A DNA stretch of 64,000 nt, taken from positions 73,547,147-73,611,146 of the forward strand of contig NC_080694.1 in assembly GCF_030445035.2 (NCBI RefSeq), written 5' to 3'. The translations under genes were made by a program, and so were the position numbers. This document shows positions 1 to 11,554 of the stretch, piece by piece. Under the pieces are notes generated by a model that did no database searches, had not been told where the DNA came from, and saw nothing but the letters and a program-made list of their open reading frames with translations. Position 1 is the stretch's first letter. Each line of letters begins with the position of its first letter. Source of the stretch: Dasypus novemcinctus (Eukaryota; Chordata; Mammalia; Cingulata; Dasypodidae).

Positions 1-1121
1 CGGCTCATCCCTGGCTCCTTCATTGGCCTTTACCCTCATGCCCTTCCTCAGTATATCCCAGACAGCAGACAGCCACTCGCCCCCCCCCCCCGCACGCCCC
101 CAGAGCCCCCGTGGGCGGGCTGCCATAAAAGCCTACGCAAAAGCTGCTTCCTGTCGTCATAGAAGCCCCGCGGCGTTTATTGGGCCCTTTGAGTCCCTGC
201 CCTATGGGAGAAGCAGCTGGACTTGTCCTAAGATGCCAGCAGATCCCCGGGTACCGCGAGCCAGGACGCAGGCAGGATGCTGCCCTCACCCCCACTTCAG
301 CCCGGAATCCCCCCTCCCCGCTGCGCTGTCCACAAGGAACCGGGGGGGGGAGGGGGGGGGGAGGGTGGATGGCAGGCCACTCGCCTGATGGTGCCAATTA
401 CCCCTGACAAACTAGGTCTATGGAGAGGAAAGGGCGGAAGCAGGACCAGCTCAGCTGCCGGGGAGAAGCCGTCCGCAATCCGGGCGCCCGGGGGTCGGCC
501 AGGGGCTGGGGGGCGGGGCGGGGGTGCTGGGCGGGCGTGGACTGGAGCCAGAGGCCCGCCCACCTCCGCGCGGGGCACGGCCTCCACCCGGCGCCGCCCG
601 GGCCTGGGGCCCTGGGAGGAGCCGGGACGACAATAACAAACAGCACCCGGTCAGCGCCGCCGCCTGCGCGGGGCCGACGCGCGACTCGGCCCGCGGCCCT
701 CCCCCGGCCGCCCGCTCCGTCGGCGCCCTGCACGCCGCTCCCCTCCGCTGCCTGCGGCCCCTTCCCTGCGCCGTCCCGCCGCCAGCCCCCCGCTCGCTCT
801 CGCTCCATCTGCCCCCCCCCCTCCGGCTCCGCTCCAGGTTTCGTGCGCTCCGCGGGCGCAGCCCCGCGTTCCTTCTAGCTCCCAGCCCTGTCCTCCCCGC
901 CGCCGCCTCTCTCCACTCCTCTCTCCCACCCAGGCATCGTCGCCTCCCCCCTGGGTCAAGTGTCAACCACCCCCTCGCCCTTTGCCCTCCTCTCCCCAAC
1001 TCCATCCCGTGCCTAAACTTCCAGAAGGGCCCCGGCTGGGGGTACCCGCCCCCGCCTCCCCAGGGAACCCAGGAGCTCGCCCCGCTCCGCGCCCAGCCCC
1101 GACCGGGGCCCCGCGCCTCAC
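1..1121 (-). other. RNF39: RNF39 first intron (part) within CpG island
   Basis: This stretch lies downstream of the RNF39 donor site on the minus strand, so it should be intron sequence of that gene. Positions 440-1121 are very GC-rich with many CpGs and belong to the island described at 440-2170. I searched both strands for the next RNF39 exon, which should carry the start of a PRY-SPRY region, and did not see it; it presumably lies left of the window. Positions 1-440 contain C and G homopolymer runs and nothing I can name. Confidence 0.5.
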
Positions 1122-1484
1122 CTCTTCGTGCGGGGCCAGGCAGCCCATGGTGGGGATACGCCCCCCTCGGCGTTTCCCGGCGCTCGCCCCCGGCTCGGCC
1201 AGCTTGTCGCGCAGCGCGCGGCTGATGCGCACCTCCACCGCCAGCCGCACGTTGGACCTCAGGCTGCGGCGGGGACACGGGAGGCCGCAGCGGGGGCAGG
1301 CGGTGGGGGGCGCCGCGGGGCCGGCGGCCGTCGGGGGCCCCCAGCGTCGGGCCAGGCACGCGCGGCAGAAGCTGTGCTCACACGCCAGGAGCACCGGGTC
1401 CTCGAAGGGGCCCCCGCACAGCGGACACGTCGCCAGCTGCTCCAGACGCTCCACCAGCCCGGGGCCCAGCGCCGGCGCGTCCAT
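1122..1484 (-). CDS. RNF39: RING finger protein 39, first coding exon (gene continues left)
   Basis: The exon encodes 121 residues starting MDAPALGPGL. It has a C3HC4 RING: Cys20, Cys23, Cys35, His37, Cys40, Cys43, Cys63 and Cys66, with the typical CEHSFCRACL core. The RING is followed by the basic stretch GKRRGGRIPTMGCL, which I recall as near-identical in human RNF39. The exon ends in a clean donor (GAAGAG then GTGAGG) at 1121/1120. The frame stays open for about 165 codons upstream of the chosen ATG, and part of that upstream translation resembles a longer human N-terminus, so an earlier start is possible. RNF39 is a RING E3 with a C-terminal PRY-SPRY, reported to act in RIG-I-like receptor signalling; its position left of TRIM31 on the same strand matches the human MHC map. 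The C-terminal exons lie outside the window. Confidence 0.9.
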
Positions 1485-1692
1485 GCGGGGCCCGGGGCCC
1501 GGCGCCAGCCCCTCCGCGACCCCCGCGACCGTCTTGGAGCGCGCGCACGGCGGACGGCCCCTGCTGCTCGTGGAGTCGCTGGCCCCCGCCCCTGAGCCCG
1601 CATGCACTTGCCGCCTCCGTCCCGCCCCCGCCCCGGTGTGGCCTCGCCTCTGCCAGAGCCTCGTCTCCGCAAACCTCCCCGCCTCGCCGGCC

Positions 1693-1698
1693 TTTATA
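1693..1698 (-). promoter_or_regulatory. candidate TATA box of RNF39
   Basis: On the minus strand the sequence reads CTATAAAGG, about 210 nt upstream of the RNF39 ATG and inside a CpG island. A start site near 1665 would give a leader of roughly 180 nt. Position and consensus fit, but no transcript evidence is available. Confidence 0.45.
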
Positions 1699-2170
1699 GG
1701 GAGGGAGGCGCCCGCGGAGGTAAACACCCGCGCCTTGCGTAACAGCGCAGCTGGTTCTCCCGCTTCCCCGGCGAGGTTTGGGGGAGAGGGTGGGAAGAGG
1801 GCGCACCTGAGCCCGAGCGAGGGGTGGTCGCGCGGGGCGCGGGCGCCGCAGGGGCGAGGTAGCGACGCGTGCGGAGGGTGGGCCCCGGCCCCCCCCCCCC
1901 CAGGAGAGCCCGAATCTCGCCTCCCCTCGACCCTGCGTGCGCGTGGGCAGGGTGCCCGCGTCGCCGGGGCGTGAGTCACCGCAGGTGGCTGGCGAGCCCA
2001 CGTCTGGGGAGGGCGTCGGAGCGCGGACCCTGGGTCCCCGCCGGAGGGCGCGGGGCGGACTGGGCCCCTCGCGCCGCCGCCCTCCCCTCCTGCCTCGCCT
2101 GGTGGGGGCTCGAGGACGCTCTGGAGCTCCCGGTGGGTGAGGGCTGGGGTCCGCGAGTCAGGGCAGGGCC

Positions 2171-3254
2171 CTCCTTACTCGCTTCCTGTCTCTTTCTGGA
2201 GCTTTCTCTGTTTCTCCTTCTATGTTTTTATCTCGTTTCTCTCCTCCTCTTCCTTTGGAACGGATCCAAGAGGTTATGTATTTCAACTCTGTTAGCTCGC
2301 TGAGGCCCGGAGAACTGGAGTTACCCAAGTTTACTCGGGAAGGGAACGTCCAGACGTGGAACCCGAGGCAGCCCCTGACCTGTGCCCTTTCCTGGCCCTC
2401 CGCCCCTCTTTGCCCTTCGCGATCGCTGGGCCTGCCCTTGAGCCTTCTGAGCCTTGTTCCCCACTCCACCGCTCTCTCCCCTTCCTTCTCCCTCCTCCCC
2501 CTTCCTCCCTCTTGCCTTCTCTTCTAACGTCCTCCACCTCTCCAGCCAGGCCTTCCTCTCCGGACACCCCTGGGGCGGGCATGCAGGCGTCTACACCGCA
2601 ATCACGCACAGGGCTGCAAACGTGTGTGCATCCACCGACGTACCAGTGCCCACGTGTGGGAACTTAGATACGCTCACTGAAAGCACATGTCTCATGTGCG
2701 CCTGCACGGCCCCGTACACATGGACTGTCACGGGACGGATGCCCGGTAGTGTATAAGGATAGGTGGACAGGCTTGGAGAAAACAGGCAGGCACTGACAAG
2801 AGCTTTGCTGTCAGTAAGAACACGGCAACCCCAGAAGGTCTGCACCAAGCAGCGGCGCTTAGTAGGCTTCCTGCAGGCTCCTACCACCCCCACCCCTCAT
2901 CAGGCAGACACTCAGGTACGACACCCTGATAAGTGAGCTGCACAAACACAAACACATGCATCTTGAAATGAATCTCCCTGCTCAGTGCTCGTAAAATGCA
3001 CAGCTACTTAAGCAAAAGACCACAGTTAGAGCTGAAATCCGTTTTGTAAAAGGTGGATTGGTGGGTTACGGTAGGTAGGATAAGGCCTTCCCTCAAAGAC
3101 GTCTGCGTGCTAGCCTGGAATCTGTGAGTTTGTCCGCTTCCATGCAGAGGAGAAGTAAGGTGCCAATTAAGTAACCTTAGAGTGGGGAGGTAGCCTGTAC
3201 TATCCACGTGGGCCCATTGCAAACGTGAGGGTTCAGGGTACTGGACATAACCAC
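2171..3254. other. intergenic, no gene seen
   Basis: The GC-rich island gives way to ordinary sequence with a pyrimidine-rich plus strand at about 2460-2540. No exon with recognisable protein similarity and no clear recent repeat is visible. Confidence 0.5.
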
Positions 3255-3690
3255 CCCAGAGTCCACAGGATGGAGGAATATGGATTAGAGTGGATTTACT
3301 GGTATTCTGCTGGGGAACTACTGTGATTAGTAAGGGAAGAAATTGTAGTAGTGATGTGGAGAGGGTGGCCACGGTGGCTACTGATGGTAGGGAGACGGAA
3401 GAAGAGATATGGTGTGGGGGCATTTTCAGGACTTGGAGTTGTCCTGGGTGGTGCTGCAGGCACGGATGCTGGACGTTGTCTTATCATGGCCCACTAGGTG
3501 GACCACTGTCCATGTGGTGCAGCGGTGCTCCAGAATGCATTCGCCAGGTGCAGGGGATGTGCCGCATGATGCAAGAGGTTGTCGATGTGGGAGGGGTAGG
3601 GTGGGTGGGGCGGGGGGTATATGGGGACCTCATATTTTTTGAATGCAACATTTAAAAGAAAATAAAGAAGAAAATTTTTAATTAAAAAAA
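3255..3690 (+). mobile_element. LINE-1 3' end, plus orientation
   Basis: The block starts with a purine-rich stretch, runs into a G-rich segment and ends with CCTCATATTTTTTGAATG followed by an A-rich tail. The same 3' end occurs at 39855-40125, at 51795-52385, and inverted at 61575-61740, which identifies a dispersed family. The architecture (G-rich 3' UTR, A-rich tail) is that of a LINE-1 3' UTR; no open reading frame of the element remains. Confidence 0.6.
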
Positions 3691-4013
3691 ACAAGTCAAT
3701 TTACTGATACATATTATTAAAGCATACAATCCATCCAGAGTGTCCAGTCACTGGTATTTGGTATAATCACATAGTTGTGCATTCAGCAGTTCAGTCATTA
3801 TTAGAGCATTATTCCAATAATTATCATAAAACAGACAAATAAAAAAAAGCTCTACCCTTCCATGAGGGGATGGAAAAGTTTTGGTAATTGGATGGTGGCG
3901 GTGGAAGCACAACGCTGTGAAGTTAACACTGCGGAATTGTATACTTGCAAGTGGTCAGAATGAGAAATGCTGTGTTGTATATGTCACCACAATACTAATT
4001 TTAAAACAAAAAG
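3691..4013. mobile_element. two short LINE-1 3' UTR pieces
   Basis: Positions 3691-3850 resemble an inverted LINE-1 3' region. Positions 3865-4013 resemble the plus-strand tail of an older mammalian LINE-1 (GGTGGCGGTGGAAGCACAAC, then a run ending in ATGTCACCACAATACTAAT and an A-rich tail). Both are recognised only by similarity to the general L1M-type 3' UTR as I remember it. Confidence 0.45.
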
Positions 4014-4557
4014 GTTGTCACAGATGACGAATTACAGAGGAGAAAACGTGCAGTTGCTGCCTTCCAGCCGAGTGGATGGTGCGGGACAAAGTCCACAAGC
4101 CACCGATGAGGTTTTCGTGCCAAAACGCAACGTGGGTCTAATAAGCCTTGACGTCTAGCTTCCACCCTGAAGGAACCGCAGGAGACAGAGGAGCACCTTA
4201 AGCAACATCCCGGGACACAGCCGGATGGATCTAGAACGTGTGGTCGTGGTACAGGGACTGCGCATTCGGATTTAGCCGTTGCTGGGGCGTGAGCCCGTTC
4301 AAGTAGGCTCCTGAGGATGGCAGTTTAGGTAAGCGCCGGCCCGCTGCATGAGCTGGGTCTTATCAGGACTGTGGGAGGCACTATATAGAGAAAGAAACCA
4401 GAAGCCACAGTCAGAGCCACAGGGAAGTCGGGGCCTGGAAGAGAAAGGAGAGGCCGTGACCATGTGACAGGAAGGCCAAGGAGCCCCAGGACAGACGGAC
4501 GGGAGCCAGAGGCCACCAACCAGAGGAAGCCAGCCCGCCACCCCGACAAAGCCAAGC
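4014..4557. other. intergenic, no gene seen
   Basis: Mixed-composition sequence between LINE-1 debris and the minisatellite. No exon, RNA gene or clear repeat was found. Confidence 0.45.
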
Positions 4558-6000
4558 CCTCCACCCCACCCCACGGACCACCTGCTCCTCGTGGGGCAGC
4601 CAGCCCTCCACCCCACACCACGGAACACCCGCTCCTCGAGGGGCAGCCGGCCCTCCACCCCACACCACGGACCACCTGCTCCTTCAGGGACAGCCAGCCC
4701 TCCACCCCACACCACGGAACACCCGCTCCTCGTGGGGCAGCCAGCCCTCCACCTCACACCACGGGACCACCCGCTCCTCGTGGGGCAGCCAGCCCTCCAC
4801 CCCACACCATGGAACACCCGCTCCTCGAGGGGCAGCCGGCCCTCCACCCCACACCACGGACCACTGCTCCTTCAGGGACAGCCAGCCCTCCACCCCACAC
4901 CACAGAACACCCGCTCCTCGTGGGGCAGCCAGCCCACCTCCCCACACCACGGGACCACCCGCTCCTCGAGGGGCAGCCAGCCCTCCACCCCACACCACGG
5001 GACCACCCGCTCCTCGTGGGGCAGCCAGCCCTCCACCCCACACCACGGGACCACCCGCTCCTCGTGGGGCAGCCAGCCCTCCACCCCACACCACGGGACC
5101 ACCCGCTCCTCGTGGGGCAGCCAGCCCTCCACCCCACACCACGGGACCACCCGCTCCTCGTGGGGCAGCCAGCCCACCTCCCCACACCACGGAACACCCG
5201 CTCCTCATGGGGCAGCCGGCCCTCCACCCCACACCACGGGACCACCCGCTCCTCGTGGGGCAGCCAGACCTCCACCCCACACCACGGGACCACCTGCTCC
5301 TCGTGGGCAGCCGGCCCTCCACCCCAACAAAGCCAGCCCTCCACCCCACACCACGGAACACCCGCTCCTCGTGGGGCAGCCAACCCACCTCCCCACACCA
5401 CGGAACACCCGCTCCTCATGGGGCAGCCGGCCCTCCACCCCACACCACGGAACACCCGCTCCTCATGGGGCAGCCGGCCCTCCACCCCACACCACGGAAC
5501 ACCCGCTCCTCGTGGGGCAGCCAACCCACCTCCCCACACCACGGGACACCCGCTCCTCGTGGGGCAGCCAACCCACCTCCCCACACCACGGAACACCCGC
5601 TCCTCGTGGGGCAGCCAACTCACCTCCCCACACCACGGAACACCCGCTCCTCGTGGGGCAGCCAACCCACCTCCCCACACCACGGAACACCCGCTCCTCA
5701 TGGGGCAGCCGGCCCTCCACCCCACACCACGGAACACCTGCTCCTCGTGGGGCAGCCAACCCACCTCCCCACACCACGGGACCACCCGCTCCTCATGGGG
5801 CAGCCGGCCCTCCACCCCACACCACGGGACCACCCGCTCCTCGAGGGGCAGCTAGCCCTCCACCCCACACCACGGAACACCCGCTCCTTGTGGGCAGCCA
5901 GCCCTCCACCCCACACCACGGGACCACCTGCTCCTCGTGGGGCAGCCAGCCCACCTCCCCACACCACGGGACCACCCGCTCCTCATGGGGCAGCCGGCCC
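4558..6000. repeat. 47/48-bp minisatellite, about 30 copies
   Basis: The plus strand repeats a C-rich unit built around CACCCCACACCACGG, CACCCGCTCCTC and GTGGGGCAGCC. The two unit lengths differ at GGAACAC versus GGGACCAC. Variant units (CTTCAGGGACAG, CTCATGGGG, CTCGAGGGG, CCAACCCACCTC) are interspersed, so the array evolved by unequal exchange. Because 48 is divisible by three and the unit lacks stops, several frames on both strands stay open for hundreds of codons; these are not genes. The minus strand is G-rich. The flanks are not repeated. Confidence 0.95.
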
Positions 6001-6219
6001 GTTGTATGGCATTTGTCATAGCAGCTCTGCAAACTTAGAGAATCACAAAAGGAGGAGACGTGGCGGGAGGCCTTGTCTAGAGTTAGAGACTGCAGATGGG
6101 GCATAAAATGGTGTAGCCACTTTGGAAAATAATTGCGTGCTTTCCAACAACACTGCACACTTACCACGGGGCCCGGCAGGCAGCCTCCTGGGCACCTAGC
6201 CTGGAGAGGTAAACATTTG
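6001..6219. other. short unique stretch
   Basis: Sequence between the minisatellite and a LINE-1 3' UTR; nothing recognisable. Confidence 0.4.
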
Positions 6220-6840
6220 TGCTCACACAAGAACGTTCACAGCCGCTTTATTTGTAATAGCAAAATACTGGAAACAACCCAGATGTCGTTTGAAGGGTGA
6301 AAGCTCGACTGGACTCTGACATTTCCCTACAACTGAACACTACTCAGCAGTGAAAAACAATGAGCTCTGAATTCAGGCAACAACCTGAATGGACCCCCAG
6401 GACGTTATGGCTGTTGAAAAAATCAGTCGCCAAAAGCCACACACTGCAGGAGTCCATCTATATAAAACCCTAGAAACTGCAAAAGAAGGCGTGGCGACAG
6501 AAAGCAAATGCGTGACTGGTAATGGAGGGAGTGGGGACACAGGGCAGGGAGGGAGGACAGAGGGGCACACGGAAACTTGTTTGTAACTTTGTATTTTGAA
6601 ATAATTTCAAATTACAGGGAAGTTGCAAAAATAATACAGACCCCATAAAAAGCTCTCCAGTGTCCCCTCCCCTGCCAGACACCCAGGTCCACCCAGGAGC
6701 CCTCGGGGGTGATAGAGACGTTCTGCATTGTGGTGATAGTTTCATGAGGACACACATGTCAGAACATATAAAATTATGCCCTTTAAATATCCACAGTTTA
6801 TTGTATGCCAATTATACTTCAATAAAGTGGATAACAAAAA
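6220..6840 (+). mobile_element. old LINE-1 (L1M-type) 3' UTR, plus orientation
   Basis: The landmark phrases appear in order: TTTATTTGTAATAGC, GGAAACAACCCAGATGTC, a degraded middle, a GTGATAGTTTCATG motif, and a terminal TATACTTCAATAAAGTGG. This order matches the 3' UTR of older mammalian LINE-1 elements as I remember it. It carries no coding sequence. Confidence 0.65.
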
Positions 6841-6868
6841 TAAAGCTTCATAAAATGGAAGGCGGAGG

Positions 6869-6957
6869 GAGCGGCTGTGGCTCGGTGGTTGAGCACCTGC
6901 TTCCCACATGAGTCCTGGGTTCGACCCCCGGCACCTCCTAAAAATCAATAAATAAAG
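6869..6957 (+). mobile_element. short tRNA-derived DAS-type SINE
   Basis: The element begins GAGCGGCTGTGGCTCGGTGG (tRNA A-box-like), contains GGGTTCGACCCCCGG (B-box-like), and ends in an A-rich tail after CACCTCCTAAAAA. Related short elements occur at 45203-45347 and, inverted, at 62542-62622. These match the monomeric armadillo SINE families as I recall them. It is a retroposon, not a functional tRNA gene. Confidence 0.75.
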
Positions 6958-9216
6958 TAAGGAAGGTGGAAGCAGAGGAGGAGGACGAGAGCTGGCACAC
7001 GAGGGGGACAGGCCGGCCTCGCTGGCTTGGAAGGTGGAGGACAGGGCCGTGAGCCGAAGAAATGGGCAGCCTCTAGAGGGGCAGAACCCGGGGATCCAGA
7101 CTCGGCACTAGAGGCTTGAGAAGGAACCTGGCCCTGACGACACTGGGATTTAGCTCGGTGAGACCCATCTCAGACTTCTGGACACGGGACAGAGAAGAAT
7201 GAGCCTGGGCTGTTTCGAGCCACTAACTGTGGTTCTCGCTGGAGCAGCCCTCTCCCTCTCCCTCCCCTGGGGGACACACGTGTCTGTGTGGCCCCCTCCC
7301 ATTTGGCGTGTTTCAGGGTTCCTCTGCTGCAGGGGCCAGCTTGCCTCTCCACTTTTGGAGCGCTCTGCTGCCGTGTCTTCGCCCCAGCCCACTCTCTTCC
7401 ACGCTAGCTCTCCCTGGAGTTCTGTGGTCGGTCGTGTCCTCTGTCCACACAGGGGCCTGGCCACGGCCCTCAAGGCCTCAGTGGGACACAGAACCACCTG
7501 GGAGCTTTCACCTCTGGTGGCCACGCTCGGGCCACTGCACCTCGCTAGGGACGTCCCCAGCATCAGTGAGTTAAAAGCTCCTCTGGCCACTCCCCAGGGG
7601 GGATGCACGCCCCCCTGAGGTGCTGCGCAGGGGGCCGGCGCTCTCCGAGGCATCTGTCCGCTTTCCACCGCTTCCCCCGACGGGAGGCGGGCCTGCCTTG
7701 GCGCCGACAGCTGCACCCTCCTGGCACACGGCAGGTCTCAGCCAACCACGCCCTCCCACGGGCAGAGCCGAGAGCCCTCGGGCTGGCTCGACTCGGGGCC
7801 CCCAGGAAGCAGAGCCGGCTCTTCCCCTAGAGCCATCCTCCCTGCGGGCGCGGGGCGCGGGGCGGGGAGACCGCGCTGGGCCTCGCTCGGGAAGCCCCGT
7901 CTAGCGTCAGGAAAGGGGACTCCAGCCCGCGCTCCAGCGCGCCCTGGGCGCCCGGCTGCCCGCGTCCACTCCCCATGGTTCCAGGGCAGGCTCGAGGCTG
8001 CCGGCCGCTGTGCCCGGAGACGTCCCACTTCCCGACCTTCTCCCCCTCGCCAGGCCCCAGGGACTCTACGCGGGTCCCCTGTCGACCCTCGGGTTCGCGC
8101 CAGCTCCGGGGAGGCGGAAGCTGGAGGTGGGCGCGCTGGTCTGGCTTCGCTTGCTCCAGGGACCATGACGACGCCTCCCTGCTGGCGTCGACGCGCTCCC
8201 CTCCCCCGTTCCAGGAGCCTCCCGCAGCCACTCCCAGCCCTTCCCGGCGCGGCCGCGGCGTGGGCCAGCTGGATACCCACGCTTGGCACCGGGGGTGCTG
8301 GGGGGCGGGCAGGCTTAGCCCCGCCCCTACTTCTCCTTCTTCTGTTCCTATATTTCCTTCTCTCTCCTCCATATCCAGGGACCTCTTATCCTTGTAAAGA
8401 TCCTCGAATAGGAAAAACTGACACGACACAGCCTGGTCCTGCCAGGGGACTGTGATAGGGAGGACAGAGTGACAGAGTGCCGCCACCATTAGCCACAGCC
8501 TGTCATCCCTGAATTACGAAGGTGCACTGAGGTGGAAGAGTGGGTGGGCGATTACGCCTGCGGTGGAAGGGTGAGTGGGAGTGAATCAGGGAGGCTTCCT
8601 GGAGGAGGTGACCTGTAAGTGATGAGAGGGTTGGGTTGAGTGGGACAAAAGTGAAAAAGCCTGCAGAAAGGTCAAGCCTTTCAGGGAGAAAATGGGAAAT
8701 GGGAAAAGAAGGCCCAGCAGTTGGTAGCACTGATGAAGAGCACAGTTCCGTCTCAGCTCTCTCTCGCCGTGCCTCCCCCGAAGATCTCCCTGAAGCTGGG
8801 GTGCTTCCCTAACAGCCCAGTTTTTTAAAATGCCGCAGTTTACACTGTGCTGTGACCAGCCGGAGGTGCCGTTAGGGCAGGACAGCTGTCCTGTGCAGTC
8901 GCCCCGAGGGAAGCTTCAGGAGGGGTGGGCTTGAAGGAGAGAGGATTCAGCCAGGTCCCCCTGGTCAGCCCAGTGTCCAGGGACACGGCCCACACTACGG
9001 GGAGGTCTGCAGGGCCGTTATCATGTCTAGCCCTCATGCGAGCCGTGGGTTCAAATCCATCCTTTACAATGAGGGCACTGGGGTTTGGGCTGGGAAAGGG
9101 ATCTGCCTGGATGAAACAGCTAGTTTTGGAGGCAGGGTGGGGATGGAAATTTAGATCTACTGCTCCAACATCACTTCCTTTCTTCTGAAACATTCTTTCT
9201 CTCTCTCTCTCTGAGT
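6958..9216. other. intergenic, partly GC-rich, no gene seen
   Basis: Positions 7600-8300 are CpG-rich with several short open frames, none with recognisable protein similarity or paired splice sites. Positions 8515-8760 loosely resemble an old L2-type repeat. A short CT run lies at 9195-9213. Confidence 0.45.
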
Positions 9217-9228
9217 TATTTTTATTTT

Positions 9229-9647
9229 ATTTTATTTTTTTAAAAGATTTATTTATTTATTTCTCTCCCCTCCCCCCCCCACCCCAGTTGTCTGCTTTCT
9301 GTGTCCACCCGCTGTGTCTTCTCTGTCTGCTTCTGTTGTTGTCAGCGGCACAGGAATCCGTGCTTCTTTCTGTTGCATCATCCTGCTGCTTCAGCTCTCC
9401 CTGCGTGCGGCACCATTCCTGGGCAGGCTGCACCCTCCTTCGCGCTGGGCGGCTCTCCTTATGGGGTGCACTCCTTGCACGTGGGGCTTCCCCACGCGGG
9501 GGACACCCCTGTGTGGCACGGCACCCCCTGTGCACATCAGCACTGCACATGGGCCAGCTCCACACGGGTCAAGGAGGCCCGGGGTCTGAACCGCAAATCT
9601 CCCATGTGGTAGACGGATGCCCCAACCACTGGGCCAAGTCCGCCGCC
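9229..9647 (-). mobile_element. DAS-III-type SINE, minus orientation
   Basis: Read on the minus strand, it starts with GGCGGACTTGGCCCAGTGG, has a tRNA-like B-box and a non-tRNA body containing GTGCAGCCTGCCCAGG, and ends with an A-rich tail. It is flanked by copies of TATTTTTATTTT (9217-9228 and 9648-9659), consistent with a target-site duplication, although the flank is low-complexity. Confidence 0.9.
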
Positions 9648-10310
9648 TATTTTTATTTTTTAAAGAAGCTTTAGATTACATAAATGTTACAGGGGATTCC
9701 CATATGCCCCACCCCTTGCCCCTCCCCCACCTTCCCCCATTAACAACATCCTTCGTTAGGGAGGCACATCTGCTACAATTGATGAGCCTGTATTGAAGCA
9801 TCTCTAAGACGACAGTTTACATTATAGTTTACACTCTGCCCCGCACAATTTTATAGTTTTGATAAAATGTGTGATGGCCTGTATCTGTCATTGCAGTGTC
9901 ACACAGGACAATTCCAGTGTCCCCGGAATGCCCCGGGTTACCCCTTTTCTTCCCTCTCCCTCCCCTCAGAACCTCTGGTGCCACTGCCTTCACGTCAGTG
10001 ACGCAAGTCCTTCCCCTGCTGGAATAATGACGCCCACCTTAGCCCATGGCGGCAGCCCCCTTGTGTGGGTTCATTCCCGCCCAGAAACCCCCTCCTCCTC
10101 CCTTTAAGGCTCTGCTCTGGCAGGGCTGCGGTTTCTCTGAGAGGTTGGGCCCGGGATGCTCCTTGTTCTCTCTCCTCACAGCCCCCGCCGGTGCCACTGG
10201 CCTCTTTCCCCGTCCTTTAAAGCCCCCTAACACTCACTCTTCCTGCTTCTGTTTCCTAGGCCTTCTGGTCCCCAGCTCCCTCCCGGTTTCTTTTTAAGAG
10301 CTGTGCACTC
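9648..10310 (-). mobile_element. LINE-1 3' region, minus orientation
   Basis: The plus strand shows the inverted 3' end typical of LINE-1 elements: a T-rich start, TTAGATTACATAAATGTTAC, then CCCATATGCCCCACCC and a decayed body. The right boundary is uncertain; after about 10000 the similarity fades. Confidence 0.55.
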
Positions 10311-10720
10311 AGTCACCCATTCAACAACTTAAACAGACCCAAAAGGTTAAGATTTCATTTACAAAGCTGCGTGTGTTGTTTAGTTTTTCATCCACCCACT
10401 ATTTATAAGTACTTCCTTTGAGTTAGGATACTGTAGGGAACAAAGCAGCTCAGCAACAAACGAGTAAACCAGCTCGCAGAGTACTCCTGGCTTGAGGCGA
10501 GCGCCTTGAGACTACAAAGCGGGCCTTTACGAGGAGTCTGCCGGAGCAGGTGCAGCACTTCTGACACTGTGAGGAGGTGGCTGGCGCCTGACCGACGGGA
10601 GGGAGCCGGGGGAGAAGGGCTGGCCAGGGCCGGCCAGGCAGCGCGGGGAGCGGGGCCCAGGCCCTGAGGGGGGAAGCTCGGGATGGAGCATGGGGCGGGC
10701 ACGGTTGACGTGGGCTGGAG
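10311..10720. other. intergenic, no gene seen
   Basis: Ordinary single-copy-like sequence leading into the small 20-bp array. No exon or element recognised. Confidence 0.4.
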
Positions 10721-10800
10721 GGCCCGAGGAGCCAGTGGAGGGCCCGAGGAGCCAGTGGAGGGCCCGAGGAGCCAGTGGAGGGCCCGAGGAGCCAGTGGAG
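10721..10800. repeat. four perfect copies of a 20-bp unit
   Basis: The unit GGCCCGAGGAGCCAGTGGAG occurs four times without a mismatch. Perfect identity suggests recent expansion and likely length polymorphism. It creates a short repetitive frame, but there is no gene around it. Confidence 0.95.
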
Positions 10801-11084
10801 GGCCTGCTCCAGGCCAGCGCCCTCCTAAGAGCCGGGGGAGGCCCCCGCAGCACTGGGAGGGCCTCAAGGTACCGAGGAGCGCGCCTCCTCGTGGTCTTCT
10901 CGGTTCCCTTCCCTAAGGCTGACCTCCTTTACGCTGTTTACATTTATGTGAGCGTCCCATCTCCAGGCCACTTCCGGCAGGGGCTGAGTCTCCCGAACAA
11001 GGAGCTTGTTAACCCGTGCTGGGCCTGCCAGCGCCTGCCGCGAATGCAGCTCCTCTGCTGGAGAGCCCTAAGAGTCGCGGGTTT

Positions 11085-11170
11085 GTAGAACGTCAGAGCT
11101 GAAAGGACGTTAACAATCACGCCCTCCAATCTTCACGTCATAGCCGGGAAGCGGAGGCCCAGAGACGGCC
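11085..11170 (+). mobile_element. MIR-like fragment
   Basis: TAGAACGTCAGAGCTGAAAG followed by GCGGAGGCCCAGAGA resembles the core of a mammalian-wide interspersed repeat. It is short and diverged. Confidence 0.4.
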
Positions 11171-11554
11171 TGGCTTGTAGCATCTTTCTGGTCCTGTCCC
11201 TTAGGAGGCCGAGCAGGCCCTTCCTGCTCCTGGCACCGATTTCGATGGAAAGGTCTTAACTGAGCTCTCGCCGTGTCCCCAGGCTGGGGCCCAGGACCCC
11301 AGGGGACAGAAGGAGCGGTGACAAGCCCCATACACAGGAACGGTGGGCGCTGCGCAGAGCAGACCCTGCCCGCCGGCAGCTCAGGGTGTGTGCAGGAGGC
11401 TACCGAGCAATCACGCGGCGTTCGCAAACTGCGACGTGAGGGGCACAGGGGAGGACAGGTGTGTCGGGAGTCCCCAGTGCAGGAAGCAGGGGCCGCAGCA
11501 GGAGCTTTAAACAGCAAGGGGTGAAATGCAGGGAAAGAAATGAAAGCAAGGTCA

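Larger units (their letters stand above)
440..2170. promoter_or_regulatory. CpG island spanning RNF39 promoter and first coding exon
   Basis: Base composition changes sharply here: dense G+C with frequent CpG, falling off after about 2170. The island contains the RNF39 coding exon and a candidate TATA box, so it probably holds the minus-strand promoter of RNF39. It may also fire in the opposite direction, but no plus-strand exon is visible. Confidence 0.6.

Noticed and set aside
4558-6000. CRISPR-like array of regular repeats
   Set aside because: Units are contiguous with no unique spacers and the DNA is mammalian.
4464-6106. Open frames of about 460-480 codons rich in HPTPRDHPLL / SSWGSQPSTPHHG repeats
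   Set aside because: Tandem-repeat artefacts open in several frames at once on both strands.
6869-6957. tRNA gene
   Set aside because: It has A- and B-box-like blocks but is truncated, has an A-rich tail and belongs to a dispersed SINE family.
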